DNA of 29,643 nucleotides from RGIG3009 sp045596745 (GTDB lineage Bacteria; Bacillota; Clostridia; Oscillospirales; Acutalibacteraceae), in assembly GCA_045596745.1 (NCBI GenBank), contig JAZODA010000068.1:1-29643 (forward strand). Reading direction: 5' to 3'. The notes beneath the pieces were generated by a model. It saw nothing but the letters and a program-made list of their open reading frames with translations. It had not been told where the DNA came from and made no database searches. Numbering within the stretch: the stretch's first letter is position 1; every line of letters begins with the position of its first letter. Made by a program: the position numbers and the translations under genes. Positions 16,090-24,244 of the stretch are shown piece after piece.

Positions 16090-17238
16090 TTACTGCTTTG
16101 CGAACCACTCGCGGATAGCATTTTCGGTGGCAAGATACGTTCCCGAAGCGAAGGGCGGACGTCCGCCGCCTTTGCCTTCCAAGGCGGCATTTGCGGCTTT
16201 TACAAGCTCGGCGAAGGTATCGCCATTGCTATAGAGCGTGTAGCGATAACAGCCGTTTTCGCCGTTTAACACCACACAAGTGCCGCAGCCGTTGTCTGCC
16301 ACACGCTGTGCCAGCAGTCGGGCGGCGTCGATCGGCAGTGCGCTGGTCAGCACCGCGGGGGTGTCGGTTTTCGGTTGTGCGGCGGCAAGCTCTTCCGCCA
16401 GCGTCAGCAGCAGGCGTTCCTGCTGCCATTTGGTGTTGTCCACCGATGCTACGAACGTGTCGAATGCGGCAATGCCCTTTTCCTGTACCGTGGACAGCGC
16501 GGTGGTGATGTGGGTGGTGAGCGCTTGCTTTTGCTGGTAGTCACGGATAGCGGCCGCGCCGCACACAATCTGCAATCGGACGCCGCCTTTATAATTCTTG
16601 GCATCCACGATTTTCAGCACGCCGATTTCACCGGTGCGCGCTACGTGCGGCACACAGCAGGCACAGATGTCCACGCCGTCGATGACGACGATACGCACCG
16701 CGCCCTCGATTTCTTTCTTGCTGCGATAGGGCAGGGTGGCGAGTTCCTCGGGAGAGGGGTAGGAGGCGGTGATGGAGCGATTTTCGCAGATAACGGCGTT
16801 TGCGTCCTGCTCCAGCCGATCCAGCTGTTCGCGGGAGAGAACCCCGTCGTAGTCGATGGTGACCATCTCTTCGCCAAGATGGAATCCCACGTTGTGCAGA
16901 CCATAGGCGGCACTGACCAGACCTGAGAGAACGTGCTCACCCGAATGGTGTTGCATCCGATACCAACGCCGCTGTTTATCAATGCGACCCGTCACAGTCT
17001 CGCCAACCGTCAGCGGACGGTCGGTCAGATGGAGGATGTCATCCTGCTCCACCGTATGCCGCACGGTCACATCGTTTAAGAGGCCGCTGTCACCGCGCTG
17101 ACCGCCGCCCTCCGGGCAAAACGCCGTGCGATTCAGCGAGACGGCAAAGCCATCCTCCGTCGCGATACAGGCGGTAACGGTAGCGGTAAATTCAAAGCAG
17201 TAGCTGTCGTCATCAAACAGGCGATGGGTAAGGCTCAT
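16090..17238 (-). CDS. Alanyl-tRNA editing protein (AlaX-L type)
   Basis: A 382-residue free-standing editing protein that hydrolyses mischarged Ser- or Gly-tRNA(Ala). It contains FCPEGGGQRGD, the first zinc motif H98-SGE-H102 (QHHSGEHVLSG) and the second C194...H198 with TGEIG (CVPHVARTGEIG). A C-terminal extension with the glycine-rich GKGGGRPP motif resembles the DHHA1 domain of AlaRS, which makes this the long form. The start at 17238 follows AAAGGAG. It has its own promoter behind the putP terminator. Confidence 0.93.
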   Translation of the reverse strand: MSLTHRLFDDDSYCFEFTATVTACIATEDGFAVSLNRTAFCPEGGGQRGDSGLLNDVTVRHTVEQDDILHLTDRPLTVGETVTGRIDKQRRWYRMQHHSGEHVLSGLVSAAYGLHNVGFHLGEEMVTIDYDGVLSREQLDRLEQDANAVICENRSITASYPSPEELATLPYRSKKEIEGAVRIVVIDGVDICACCVPHVARTGEIGVLKIVDAKNYKGGVRLQIVCGAAAIRDYQQKQALTTHITTALSTVQEKGIAAFDTFVASVDNTKWQQERLLLTLAEELAAAQPKTDTPAVLTSALPIDAARLLAQRVADNGCGTCVVLNGENGCYRYTLYSNGDTFAELVKAANAALEGKGGGRPPFASGTYLATENAIREWFAKQ

Positions 17239-17273
17239 ATCATATGCTCCTTTGAGTTGTGTTATCTGTTGCC

Positions 17274-17302
17274 ATTATAACAGATACGCCTGTAAATAAC
17301 AA
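17274..17302 (-). promoter_or_regulatory. Promoter for alaX
   Basis: On the minus strand TTGTTA (17297-17302) and a perfect TATAAT (17274-17279) are 17 bp apart. The -35 box adjoins the putP terminator. Confidence 0.75.
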
Positions 17303-17303
17303 G

Positions 17304-17342
17304 AAAAAAGCGCATCGCCCACGAAGGAGCGATGCGCTTTTT
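17304..17342 (-). terminator. Terminator after putP
   Basis: A perfect 9-bp stem GCGCATCGC (17310-17318) / GCGATGCGC (17329-17337) is flanked by AAAAAA on one side and TTTTT on the other. On the minus strand it ends in a U-tract just after the putP stop. Confidence 0.9.
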
Positions 17343-17351
17343 GTACGCGGA

Positions 17352-18929
17352 TTATTCTTCCACAGCACCGATGCGGACAGCTTCGAAGTCGTCCATAACT
17401 TCCTGCGAGGGAGCTTTGGTCAGCAGCGAAACCACCACAATGCAGATGGCGGAGAAGATGAAAGCGGGCAGCAATTCGTAGATATCGAAGATACCGCCGA
17501 ACTGTCTGATGACCAGTTTCCACAGGAACACCATACCGGCGCCGCTTACCATACCGGCGATAGCACCGGCCTTGTTGATGCGCTTCCAGAACAGCGAGAG
17601 GATCATCAGCGGGCCGAAGGTGGCGCCGAAGCCTGCCCACGCAAAGGACACGATGCTGAAGATGACACTGTTTTCATCCAGCGCAATCACGATACCGATG
17701 AGAGCCAGCGCCAGCAGCGTGATACGGGAAACCATCATAACCTGCTTGTCGGTCGCGTTCTTCTTGCAGATACCCTGGAAGATATTCTTGGAGAACGCCG
17801 ACGCGGCGATGAGCAGATAGGAGTCGGAAGAGCTGATGGTCGCCGCGAGAATACCCGCCATAACAAAACCGGCGAGGATTGCGGGCAGCGAGCTGGTAGC
17901 CAGCGTGATGAAGATGCTTTCGGCAGAAGCGCTGGTCAGGTGCGCCGTCGGGAACAGCTGACGACCGACGATACCGATGAACACGGCCACAGCCAGCGAG
18001 ATAACGACCCACACCATCGCGATGCGGCGGGAACGCTTGAGTTCGCTTTCCTTGCGGATAGCCATAAAGCGCAGCAGAACCTGCGGCATACCAAAGTAGC
18101 CGAGACCCCACGCCATGGTAGAGCAGACCGTCAGGAAGCCGTAGGAAGAGGCCGCACCGAACACCGGGTTGCCGTTTACAACAGCCTGCGTGGCGACGCC
18201 GCCGACCTCCACCGTCGTGGGGGAGGCGAGACCGAAGAACTCAAGGAAGCCGGGAATGTTGTTCGCGTTGTCGATGACCGCACCGATACCGCCGGCGTTG
18301 ATAACGCTGATGATAACGATGACCGACAGAGCGATAATCATCACAATGGCCTGCATAAAGTCGGAAACACTTTCTGCCAAGAAGCCACCCAGAATGGTGT
18401 ACAGCAGAACGAACGCCGCACCGATGAGCATCATCAGGCGATAGTCCATACCGAACAGTGTCGAGAAGAGCTTACCGCAAGTCACAAAGCAGCTGGCGGC
18501 ATACACCGTGAAGAACACGAGGATGAACGCAGCGGCAAAGAACATAATGGTCTTCTTCTTTTCGCGGAAGCGGTTGGAGAAGAATTCCGGCAGCGTGATG
18601 GCGTTGTTCGCACGAACACTGTACCGACGCAGACGCTTGGAAACAATCAGCCAGTTCAGGTACGTACCGATTGCCAGACCGATAGCCGTCCAGGCGGCAT
18701 CCGCCAGACCGTACCAGTACGCGACACCGGGCAGACCCATCAGCAACCAGCCGCTCATATCCGAGGCTTCGGCGCTCATCGCCGTGACCCACGGGCCGAG
18801 CGAACGGCCGCCGAGGAAGTACTCTTCGGAGTTTTTGTTGGCGCGCTTGGCATACAGCGCACCGATGACGATCACGATTGCCATATAGATGACCATAGCA
18901 ATCAGGATCTGCAGGGTTTGAGAATCCAT
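17352..18929 (-). CDS. putP: Sodium/proline symporter
   Basis: A 525-residue sodium:solute symporter with about 13 TM helices, importing proline with Na+. The TM2 signature ASDMSGWLLMGLPG (55-68) carries the residues equivalent to the sodium/proline site of E. coli PutP, and FLGGRSLGPWVTAMSAEASD is typical of the PutP group. Length is normal. The frame opens at 18950, but the ATG at 18929 is preceded by GGAGGG (18936-18941) and gives the usual start. It is monocistronic, with its own promoter and terminator. Substrate is assigned from family pattern; other SSS substrates cannot be excluded. Confidence 0.93.
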   Translation of the reverse strand: MDSQTLQILIAMVIYMAIVIVIGALYAKRANKNSEEYFLGGRSLGPWVTAMSAEASDMSGWLLMGLPGVAYWYGLADAAWTAIGLAIGTYLNWLIVSKRLRRYSVRANNAITLPEFFSNRFREKKKTIMFFAAAFILVFFTVYAASCFVTCGKLFSTLFGMDYRLMMLIGAAFVLLYTILGGFLAESVSDFMQAIVMIIALSVIVIISVINAGGIGAVIDNANNIPGFLEFFGLASPTTVEVGGVATQAVVNGNPVFGAASSYGFLTVCSTMAWGLGYFGMPQVLLRFMAIRKESELKRSRRIAMVWVVISLAVAVFIGIVGRQLFPTAHLTSASAESIFITLATSSLPAILAGFVMAGILAATISSSDSYLLIAASAFSKNIFQGICKKNATDKQVMMVSRITLLALALIGIVIALDENSVIFSIVSFAWAGFGATFGPLMILSLFWKRINKAGAIAGMVSGAGMVFLWKLVIRQFGGIFDIYELLPAFIFSAICIVVVSLLTKAPSQEVMDDFEAVRIGAVEE

Positions 18930-18959
18930 AAACGATCCCTCCGTTTTCAAATATACTTT

Positions 18960-18988
18960 ATTGTAGCAAAGTTATAAAGAGATTGCAA
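18960..18988 (-). promoter_or_regulatory. Promoter for putP
   Basis: On the minus strand TTGCAA (18983-18988) and TACAAT (18960-18965) are 17 bp apart, about 31 bp before the putP start. Confidence 0.65.
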
Positions 18989-19020
18989 GGAAAAGATAGT
19001 AGAATGTCGTTTGTGACAAC

Positions 19021-19055
19021 AAAAACGCCCGTATTCTCGTCGGAGAACACGGGCG
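19021..19055 (-). terminator. Terminator of the surface-protein operon
   Basis: A 13-position stem, CGCCCGTATTCTC (19026-19038) with GAGAACACGGGCG (19043-19055), has one A/C mismatch and a 4-nt loop. On the minus strand it ends in TTTTT (19021-19025). It lies directly after the last gene of the operon. Confidence 0.8.
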
Positions 19056-19061
19056 CTCTCA

Positions 19062-19910
19062 TTAGTTGGCTTTCTTTCTGCGATAGGTTTCTAACACTGC
19101 TATGCAGGCGGCACTGAGAACGAGGAGCAGCCACCACGGCGAGAGAGTGGTATCCTCGCCCATGGGCGGCACGTCGGGTTCAGGCCTTAGCACGGTTTTC
19201 ACATCGGCAGGGGAAAGAGCGCCTTTTTCTTCGTTCAGTACCAGGTGCAATTCCACGCCTGCGCTGTTTTGGTCAACCGATACGGTGTAGGTACCGTCGC
19301 TGAGCATCACGACATCCGCTTCGCTGTCGGGTTTCATATCAAAGGACAGATAGCCGATGACCCTGTCGTCTTGCAGCGCAGTCAGCGAGTGCTCGCCCGG
19401 CTTTACGTCGGTAAAGGCGAACGTGCCGTCTTCATCGGTTGTGACGGTCTGCAAGGGGGAACGCAGCTCCAGTTCCACATCCGCCAACGGCTGACCGTTC
19501 AAAGTAACCTTGCCGCTTATGGTGTAGGTCTCTTCGGGCGCCGTCGGTTTGTCCTTCGTGGTGACAACAAGCTGTTTGTCCTCGTAGATGGGATCGAGTT
19601 CCAGATAGCCGCCGTGAAGCAGTTCTGTCGCGTCCACACCATTCAGCACGACGGAGTCAATCACCTTGCCGCTTTCGGCACGAACCAGCAGACGCGGCTC
19701 GCTGAGTCGCGAAACCGTGAATTCCTCGCCGCTAAAGCCCTCGTAAAACACCCGCGCATCTTCTGCGGTAACGGTGATTTTGTGAGTGTTGGGGACGGTG
19801 ACGGAAATGGTCGTGTCGGTTGTTTCGGACTCCGGCTCTGCGGCAAAGGCGCTCGTGCTCAACGCACACAGCAGTAAGAAACATAACAGCAGCGCTGTTA
19901 TCTTCTTCAT
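19062..19910 (-). CDS. Surface protein with carboxypeptidase-regulatory-like domain and C-terminal TM
   Basis: A 282-residue protein with a signal peptide ending STSAFAA and a C-terminal TM helix (WWLLLVLSAACIAVLE) followed by TYRRKKAN. The mature start ISVTVPNTHKITVTAE is a shortened echo of the motif shared by the other operon proteins. Residues about 128-205 form a carboxypeptidase-regulatory-like beta domain (ISGKVTLNGQPLADVELEL, then TVTTDEDGTFAFTDVKPG), common in adhesins and pilins. It is the only member of the secreted set with a C-terminal membrane anchor, so it may hold the others at the cell surface. The ATG follows AAGGAGG, 12 bp after the previous gene. Confidence 0.78.
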   Translation of the reverse strand: MKKITALLLCFLLLCALSTSAFAAEPESETTDTTISVTVPNTHKITVTAEDARVFYEGFSGEEFTVSRLSEPRLLVRAESGKVIDSVVLNGVDATELLHGGYLELDPIYEDKQLVVTTKDKPTAPEETYTISGKVTLNGQPLADVELELRSPLQTVTTDEDGTFAFTDVKPGEHSLTALQDDRVIGYLSFDMKPDSEADVVMLSDGTYTVSVDQNSAGVELHLVLNEEKGALSPADVKTVLRPEPDVPPMGEDTTLSPWWLLLVLSAACIAVLETYRRKKAN

Positions 19911-19922
19911 AATGCCGCCTCC

Positions 19923-20381
19923 TTATTTGTTTTCGTAGGAAACGGTGAAGGTAACGGTATCGGAATAGTCGCCCGCATAGGCGGCGTTCCAATCGTCGGC
20001 GGTAATGTGGATGGACAGCTCCGTCTTATCGCCCTCGGTCAGATACGTAGCGGAGGTAAAGGCAGCGCCTTCGCCGTCCTTGATAACGTAGGGGATGACC
20101 TTGGTGGCGTCGATGGCGTTGTTCAGTTCGCCGTCGGTCGTCAGAGCCACTTTGATGCACTTGTCGGGATGAATCTGCGAAGCGGCAACCTCGATTTTGC
20201 CGAAGTCGGTTTCGGTGGCGTTAAACTGCACATTGACATCGGCAGGGATGGTCACCGTGTAGGTGGGGTCGATGCTGGTGGTGATATCCGCCTCACCACC
20301 GGTGGTGTTCGCCGCAAAGGCGGTAACGGACAAGCTCGAGAGCAGTGCGACAACCAAAAGAACAGCAATTGCTTTTTTCAT
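19923..20381 (-). CDS. Small secreted DPTYTVTIPA-module protein
   Basis: A 152-residue protein made of a signal peptide (to SVTAFAA) and one beta-rich module. The module starts IDPTYTVTIPADVNV and ends AYAGDYSDTVTFTVSYE. No anchor, sortase signal or catalytic motif is seen. Its small size, single domain and position beside a larger anchored relative fit a structural subunit of a surface polymer or coat, but that is inference. An in-frame start at 20396 is possible; the ATG at 20381 has GGAGGG directly upstream and a standard signal peptide. It is a paralogue of the next gene upstream. Confidence 0.78.
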   Translation of the reverse strand: MKKAIAVLLVVALLSSLSVTAFAANTTGGEADITTSIDPTYTVTIPADVNVQFNATETDFGKIEVAASQIHPDKCIKVALTTDGELNNAIDATKVIPYVIKDGEGAAFTSATYLTEGDKTELSIHITADDWNAAYAGDYSDTVTFTVSYENK

Positions 20382-20398
20382 AGCTTTTCCCTCCAAAA

Positions 20399-20890
20399 TC
20401 AGTTGGTCTTTACTTCCAGAGTAAAGGTAACGGTATCCTTGTATTCACCGGCATAATCGGGGTCGTCGGCCGCAATATGGATGGTTGCGGTCTGCGCCGA
20501 TTTGTCGGTATCAAATTCGGCAACAACACCATTGTCGGTGACCGCATTGCCACCGGTGGTGATGGTGTAGTCAAGGGTTGCGCCCTCGGTGGTGATCATT
20601 TCGAAATCGCTCGCCACGGTGACTTCGATATACTCGTTTTTCTTCAGTCTGACACCGGCTTCGGCGGTCAGGGTGTAGTCGTTTTCGTAGGTAACCACGC
20701 CTTCGGTATCCACCTTGTTCAGCTCAACGGTGGCAGGGATGGTCACGGTGTAGGTGGGGTCAACGTTAAAGGAAACCTCGGTAGAGCCCTGAGAAGCATT
20801 GGCCCCGGGACCGATTTCAGCCGCAAAAGCGGTCACCGACATGGTTGCCATTAAAGCAACGGCTAAAATAACTGCAAATAATTTTTTCAT
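20399..20890 (-). CDS. Small secreted DPTYTVTIPA-module protein
   Basis: A 163-residue protein with a signal peptide (to SVTAFAA) and one module beginning VDPTYTVTIPATVEL and ending DYAGEYKDTVTFTLEVK. The middle, with VASDFEMITTEGATLDYTI, matches the same positions in the modules of the two larger proteins upstream. It has no membrane anchor. The start at 20890 follows AAAGGAGG (20901-20908 on the minus strand). Function is unknown. The short spacing (22 bp from the preceding gene) places it in the operon. Confidence 0.78.
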   Translation of the reverse strand: MKKLFAVILAVALMATMSVTAFAAEIGPGANASQGSTEVSFNVDPTYTVTIPATVELNKVDTEGVVTYENDYTLTAEAGVRLKKNEYIEVTVASDFEMITTEGATLDYTITTGGNAVTDNGVVAEFDTDKSAQTATIHIAADDPDYAGEYKDTVTFTLEVKTN

Positions 20891-20912
20891 TGGTTTGTTC
20901 CTCCTTTATAAA

Positions 20913-21977
20913 TTAACCTAAAATTTGAATAAGAGTATATGTGTTGTCTGCAACGATTTTGTCAGTAGACGAAACAATTCCGTTGAATCCATCAATTTGG
21001 GTATCACGAACAGCAACCCAATCTTCTCCTTCAGGGTGAATAATATAGCTGCCATCCCAATATTCTGTCATAACATAATCATCTACATTATAGTCCGATT
21101 CGATCCATTCGCCCCAAGTCATGCCTGCTTCTGCTTGCAGGTTTTTGGTTAGGCCGGGAATATGCTCTTCAGCCCATCCCGCATCCAAGGTAAAGTTGAT
21201 GATTGTTTTTGGCACATCCTTTACAGAAATGGTAAAGGTTGCGGAGCCGGTGTAGGTACCTGCGTACTGAATTTTAGTTTCGTCAATATCGAAGGTGAGC
21301 GTCGCCGTGCCGGTCTTGCCGTCAGCAGGATTAACAGACAAGATCTCGCCTCCTGCGGCAACATTCTCGCCGTTCGCGGTTACGGTGTAGCTGAGCTCTG
21401 CGCCCTCGGCGGTGGCAACGGTAAAGTCGTTGTCAGCAGCCAGAGAAACAGACACATACTTGCCCTTTTCCACAACAACGTCCTCTGCGGAAATGGTGGT
21501 GGAATTGCCATCAATGGTAACATCGGTAGGAATGGTCACGGTGTATGCTGGTGCTACGGAATAAGTAACGGTGGTGGATCGGGGGTCAAAATACTCACTG
21601 CTGCAGATTAATGCGCCGTCCGTTATTTCTTCGTATTTGAGTTGCTCATATTGGATATTGCCATCACGCTTAATTGTAACGCCACATTCAACGGACCACT
21701 CCTCGGTTCCTACCCAGTAGAAACGTACCACGGCAAACTTATCCACGGTGAATTCATAGGTAGCCTCCGATTCGGTAACGGTCATACCCTCCATAAGAAT
21801 TTCCTCGGAGCCGTCGCTTTTCACAAGGCAAGCCTTGATGGTTACGGTATCCCAGCCATCACCCCAAGAGTCGGAGAGTTCAAGGATAATGTTTGGGGTC
21901 GTTTCCTCCGCAAAGGCGGTGACCGACAGGCTCAGCATCAATGCGATGGCGATCAGTATTGATAAAAGTTTTTTCAT
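20913..21977 (-). CDS. Secreted three-part surface protein with SWGDGW and DPTYTVTIPA-like modules
   Basis: A 354-residue protein. After a signal peptide (to SVTAFA) comes an N-terminal domain (about 27-130) with SDSWGDGWDTVTIKACL, a pattern found in extracellular beta domains. A shared module (about 140-255) starts APAYTVTIPTDVTI and ends QYAGTYTGSATFTISVK. A C-terminal domain (about 258-354) holds LTKNLQAEAGMTWGEWIESD and repeats seen in Gram-positive surface proteins. The outer domains are visibly richer in A+T than the central module, as if modules had been joined. There is no anchor. The start follows AAGGAGG, 12 bp after the previous gene. Confidence 0.75.
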   Translation of the reverse strand: MKKLLSILIAIALMLSLSVTAFAEETTPNIILELSDSWGDGWDTVTIKACLVKSDGSEEILMEGMTVTESEATYEFTVDKFAVVRFYWVGTEEWSVECGVTIKRDGNIQYEQLKYEEITDGALICSSEYFDPRSTTVTYSVAPAYTVTIPTDVTIDGNSTTISAEDVVVEKGKYVSVSLAADNDFTVATAEGAELSYTVTANGENVAAGGEILSVNPADGKTGTATLTFDIDETKIQYAGTYTGSATFTISVKDVPKTIINFTLDAGWAEEHIPGLTKNLQAEAGMTWGEWIESDYNVDDYVMTEYWDGSYIIHPEGEDWVAVRDTQIDGFNGIVSSTDKIVADNTYTLIQILG

Positions 21978-21989
21978 AATCCTTCCTCC

Positions 21990-24032
21990 TTATACGGTAT
22001 CTTCAGCGGTGTTCACCGCGATGGTAAAGGTAAGTGTTCCGGTGTAAGTACCGGAGTATTTGGCTTCCTCGGCTGCCTGAACGCGAAGGGCTTCGCTATC
22101 TTTGGCAAGGGGGGTGTTTTTATCTCCGTTGCCCGTAACCGAAATAAGCTGCGTGTTGTTCACGATGGCACCGTCATTGATTGTAAAGCCAAGTTCGGCA
22201 CCCTGCTCGTTTGTGAGCGTAAAATCACTTTGCAAGGTAACGGTCAGTGTTTGGTCTGTGTTGAGCACAACGCCCGTCGCCGAAACCGTAAAGCTTTCGC
22301 CCTCGGTTACCGCAGCGGGAATCGTGACGGTGTAGGTGGGGTCAACACGCTTACTCACTGCCGTAAACTGTGCGATGTATTCGGTGTCGTCGGTAACCGC
22401 TTTGGGCGCAGGAGACCAACCGTCAAAGGTATAGGTAAAGTTTTCGTCCTCTGCCTTCCCAGGTGTTGCGCCGTTATAAGTTGGTGTGGTGCCGTGGGTA
22501 ACACCCGTATCGGTTTCCAAAACCGAGCCGTCGTAGTTTTTCCACGTGACGGTGTAGGTCGGTATCGTGCAGGACACAATTTCGCTCCAAGCCTCGATGT
22601 CATCATAGGGATCATCCGCTTTGCAATCCCAGACCAATTTGCATTGATATTCGCCATCTTCCAGGTTGCTTGTGTCAAGTGTCAATGCAGTCTGACCTTC
22701 AACCTCTACGAAATTGAAGCCGTTTTTTGCCAATTTTACCGACGCGACCGAATCACTTACAACCCTTAACATATAATAATCGGTAATCGGCACGGTAAAG
22801 GTGTATGTATTTCCATCTCTCTTTCCGTCCGCACCCATCAACCGTGCATCAATTTCGGACTGGGACGAAACAATCAACTGATCGCCCGCATCAAGTAAAA
22901 TGTACACTGCCAATTCCCCGTAGGGCATAGTGAATGACTGACTAATCGTGTCGTACTCTCCATCCATAAGGAACATATCTCTGTCGGTAAGCACCATGCT
23001 GCCCAATTCTTTTTTATACCACTGGTAGCTTAAGCCTTTATCCGAGTTCACTTTGACGGTGTAGTTGTTTTCGCCGGTCGGCTCCTCAACAATAGCGAAG
23101 CCGGCATAATATTTGCCATCTTTCTTGTAGAGGGGGAATTCCGAAACATAATCGAAATAGCCGATACACTTCTCGATGTCTACGCCGCTGTCTGCCGCTT
23201 CCAGGAACACACGATCATTATAAGATGGATCTACAAATACTGTAATGGGAGAACCGGTAGGTGCAAAATCTTCTGTAACCAGAATTGCCGTGTAATTCTT
23301 ATAGATATCGAAATATCCATCGTTGCTGCCGTATTTATTCCCGGAGATAACAGGATTTCCGGAAAGCGTTATGGATTGATTCATATAGATACCGCCGCTG
23401 GGGCTATCGTTTGCGGTGTTATTTTTAATGCTGCCACCTGCTATGATGGTGTTTAGTCTTGCGTTATAAACACCGCCACCATTATACTTTGCAGTGTTAT
23501 TCGAAATCTCACCGCCGTACATGATAAAGCCATCGCCAAGTACATACACGCCACCGCCTATATTTGCAGTGTTGCCCGAAATCTTGCCGCCGTACATGGC
23601 GAAGGTGCCTTGGTTGTACACGCCACCGCCGTTACCGGTAATACTGCCGCCGGTGATGGTACCGGTACTGCCACAGTCGGTAAGGTTCAGGGTGCCGCCG
23701 TCGATATGGATTACTCTCGTGTTAGACGCTGTGTTTTTCAGTGTGTATCCGTTCAGGCAAAGGGTAAGGTCACCCGTCACGGTGATGGCCGCGTTAATGG
23801 TAATGTCATTTGCCAGATACACACTGCCGCCGTTGGTGGCTGCGTTCTGCAGCCCATTCTGATCTGTGACGGCGGTGAATGTGGTGGAAACCTCAGCATC
23901 GTGGTCGCCCACATTCTTATGCGTTTTACCGCAGATGCAGTGGGCATGGGAAGCCGCCGCAAAGGCCGTGGTGGGCAACATCAAACAGATCAACACGAAT
24001 ACCAGCAACAAACTTATTATTCTTTTTTTCAA
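21990..24032 (-). CDS. Large secreted beta-helix adhesin-like protein
   Basis: A 680-residue protein. A signal peptide (to PTTAFAA) is followed by a Cys/His stretch (HCICGKTHKNVGDHD) often found near the N-terminus of clostridial surface proteins. A right-handed beta-helix region (about 45-245) has NGGGVYN, MYGGKISGNTA and related rungs. The middle is Ig-like. A Listeria-Bacteroides type repeat (about 500-570) has VTWKNYDGSVLETDTG and FDGWSPAPK. A terminal shared module starts VDPTYTVTIPAAVTEG. I chose the TTG at 24032 as the start: AAAGGAGG lies 7 nt upstream, and it overlaps the stop of the small gene before it (TTGA). An adhesin or surface-layer role is likely, unproven. Confidence 0.78.
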   Translation of the reverse strand: MKKRIISLLLVFVLICLMLPTTAFAAASHAHCICGKTHKNVGDHDAEVSTTFTAVTDQNGLQNAATNGGSVYLANDITINAAITVTGDLTLCLNGYTLKNTASNTRVIHIDGGTLNLTDCGSTGTITGGSITGNGGGVYNQGTFAMYGGKISGNTANIGGGVYVLGDGFIMYGGEISNNTAKYNGGGVYNARLNTIIAGGSIKNNTANDSPSGGIYMNQSITLSGNPVISGNKYGSNDGYFDIYKNYTAILVTEDFAPTGSPITVFVDPSYNDRVFLEAADSGVDIEKCIGYFDYVSEFPLYKKDGKYYAGFAIVEEPTGENNYTVKVNSDKGLSYQWYKKELGSMVLTDRDMFLMDGEYDTISQSFTMPYGELAVYILLDAGDQLIVSSQSEIDARLMGADGKRDGNTYTFTVPITDYYMLRVVSDSVASVKLAKNGFNFVEVEGQTALTLDTSNLEDGEYQCKLVWDCKADDPYDDIEAWSEIVSCTIPTYTVTWKNYDGSVLETDTGVTHGTTPTYNGATPGKAEDENFTYTFDGWSPAPKAVTDDTEYIAQFTAVSKRVDPTYTVTIPAAVTEGESFTVSATGVVLNTDQTLTVTLQSDFTLTNEQGAELGFTINDGAIVNNTQLISVTGNGDKNTPLAKDSEALRVQAAEEAKYSGTYTGTLTFTIAVNTAEDTV

Positions 24033-24235
24033 GGCATTTCCTCCTTTCCGTTTTGTTCTTTGGGGTATAAGCAAATACCCCGTTCGGGAAGCTTATCGTC
24101 TTTCAAATCGAACCCTGCGTGCTTGCAGAACCAACAGATCGGCTCGATGGCCAAAAGACTCGTCCTTCCCGAAAAGCAGGGACACGTATCGCCGCGTGCG
24201 ATTTCCTGTCCACTTTTACTCAATTTGCTGTTCAT
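24029..24235 (-). CDS. Small Cys-rich protein, translationally coupled
   Basis: A 68-residue predicted cytoplasmic protein with cysteine pairs TCPCFSG, CWFCKHAGF and a later GICLYP, suggestive of a metal-binding knuckle. I do not recognise the family. Evidence that it is real: an ATG 9 bp after the previous stop, an AAGGTG site in that gap, and a stop (TGA, 24029-24031) sharing two bases with the TTG start of the next gene. Translation of the large adhesin may therefore depend on this gene. Alternatively it is a leader with only a coupling role. Confidence 0.6.
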   Translation of the reverse strand: MNSKLSKSGQEIARGDTCPCFSGRTSLLAIEPICWFCKHAGFDLKDDKLPERGICLYPKEQNGKEEMP

Positions 24236-24244
24236 CGTTTCACC

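Noticed and set aside
16640..16990. Short minus-strand frame inside alaX in another frame.
   Set aside because: It overlaps the alaX catalytic core, lacks a start signal, and has shadow-type composition.
17259..18977. A 572-codon open frame on the plus strand.
   Set aside because: It mirrors putP on the minus strand and is full of D/H/R/Q/E runs with no domain. putP has clear TM and sodium-site motifs.
22030..24000. GGCGG/CACCGCC-rich reiterations in the beta-helix gene as a DNA repeat array.
   Set aside because: They follow from repeated protein rungs (NGGGVYN, GGxISGNTA) in the coding frame, not from an independent repeat.
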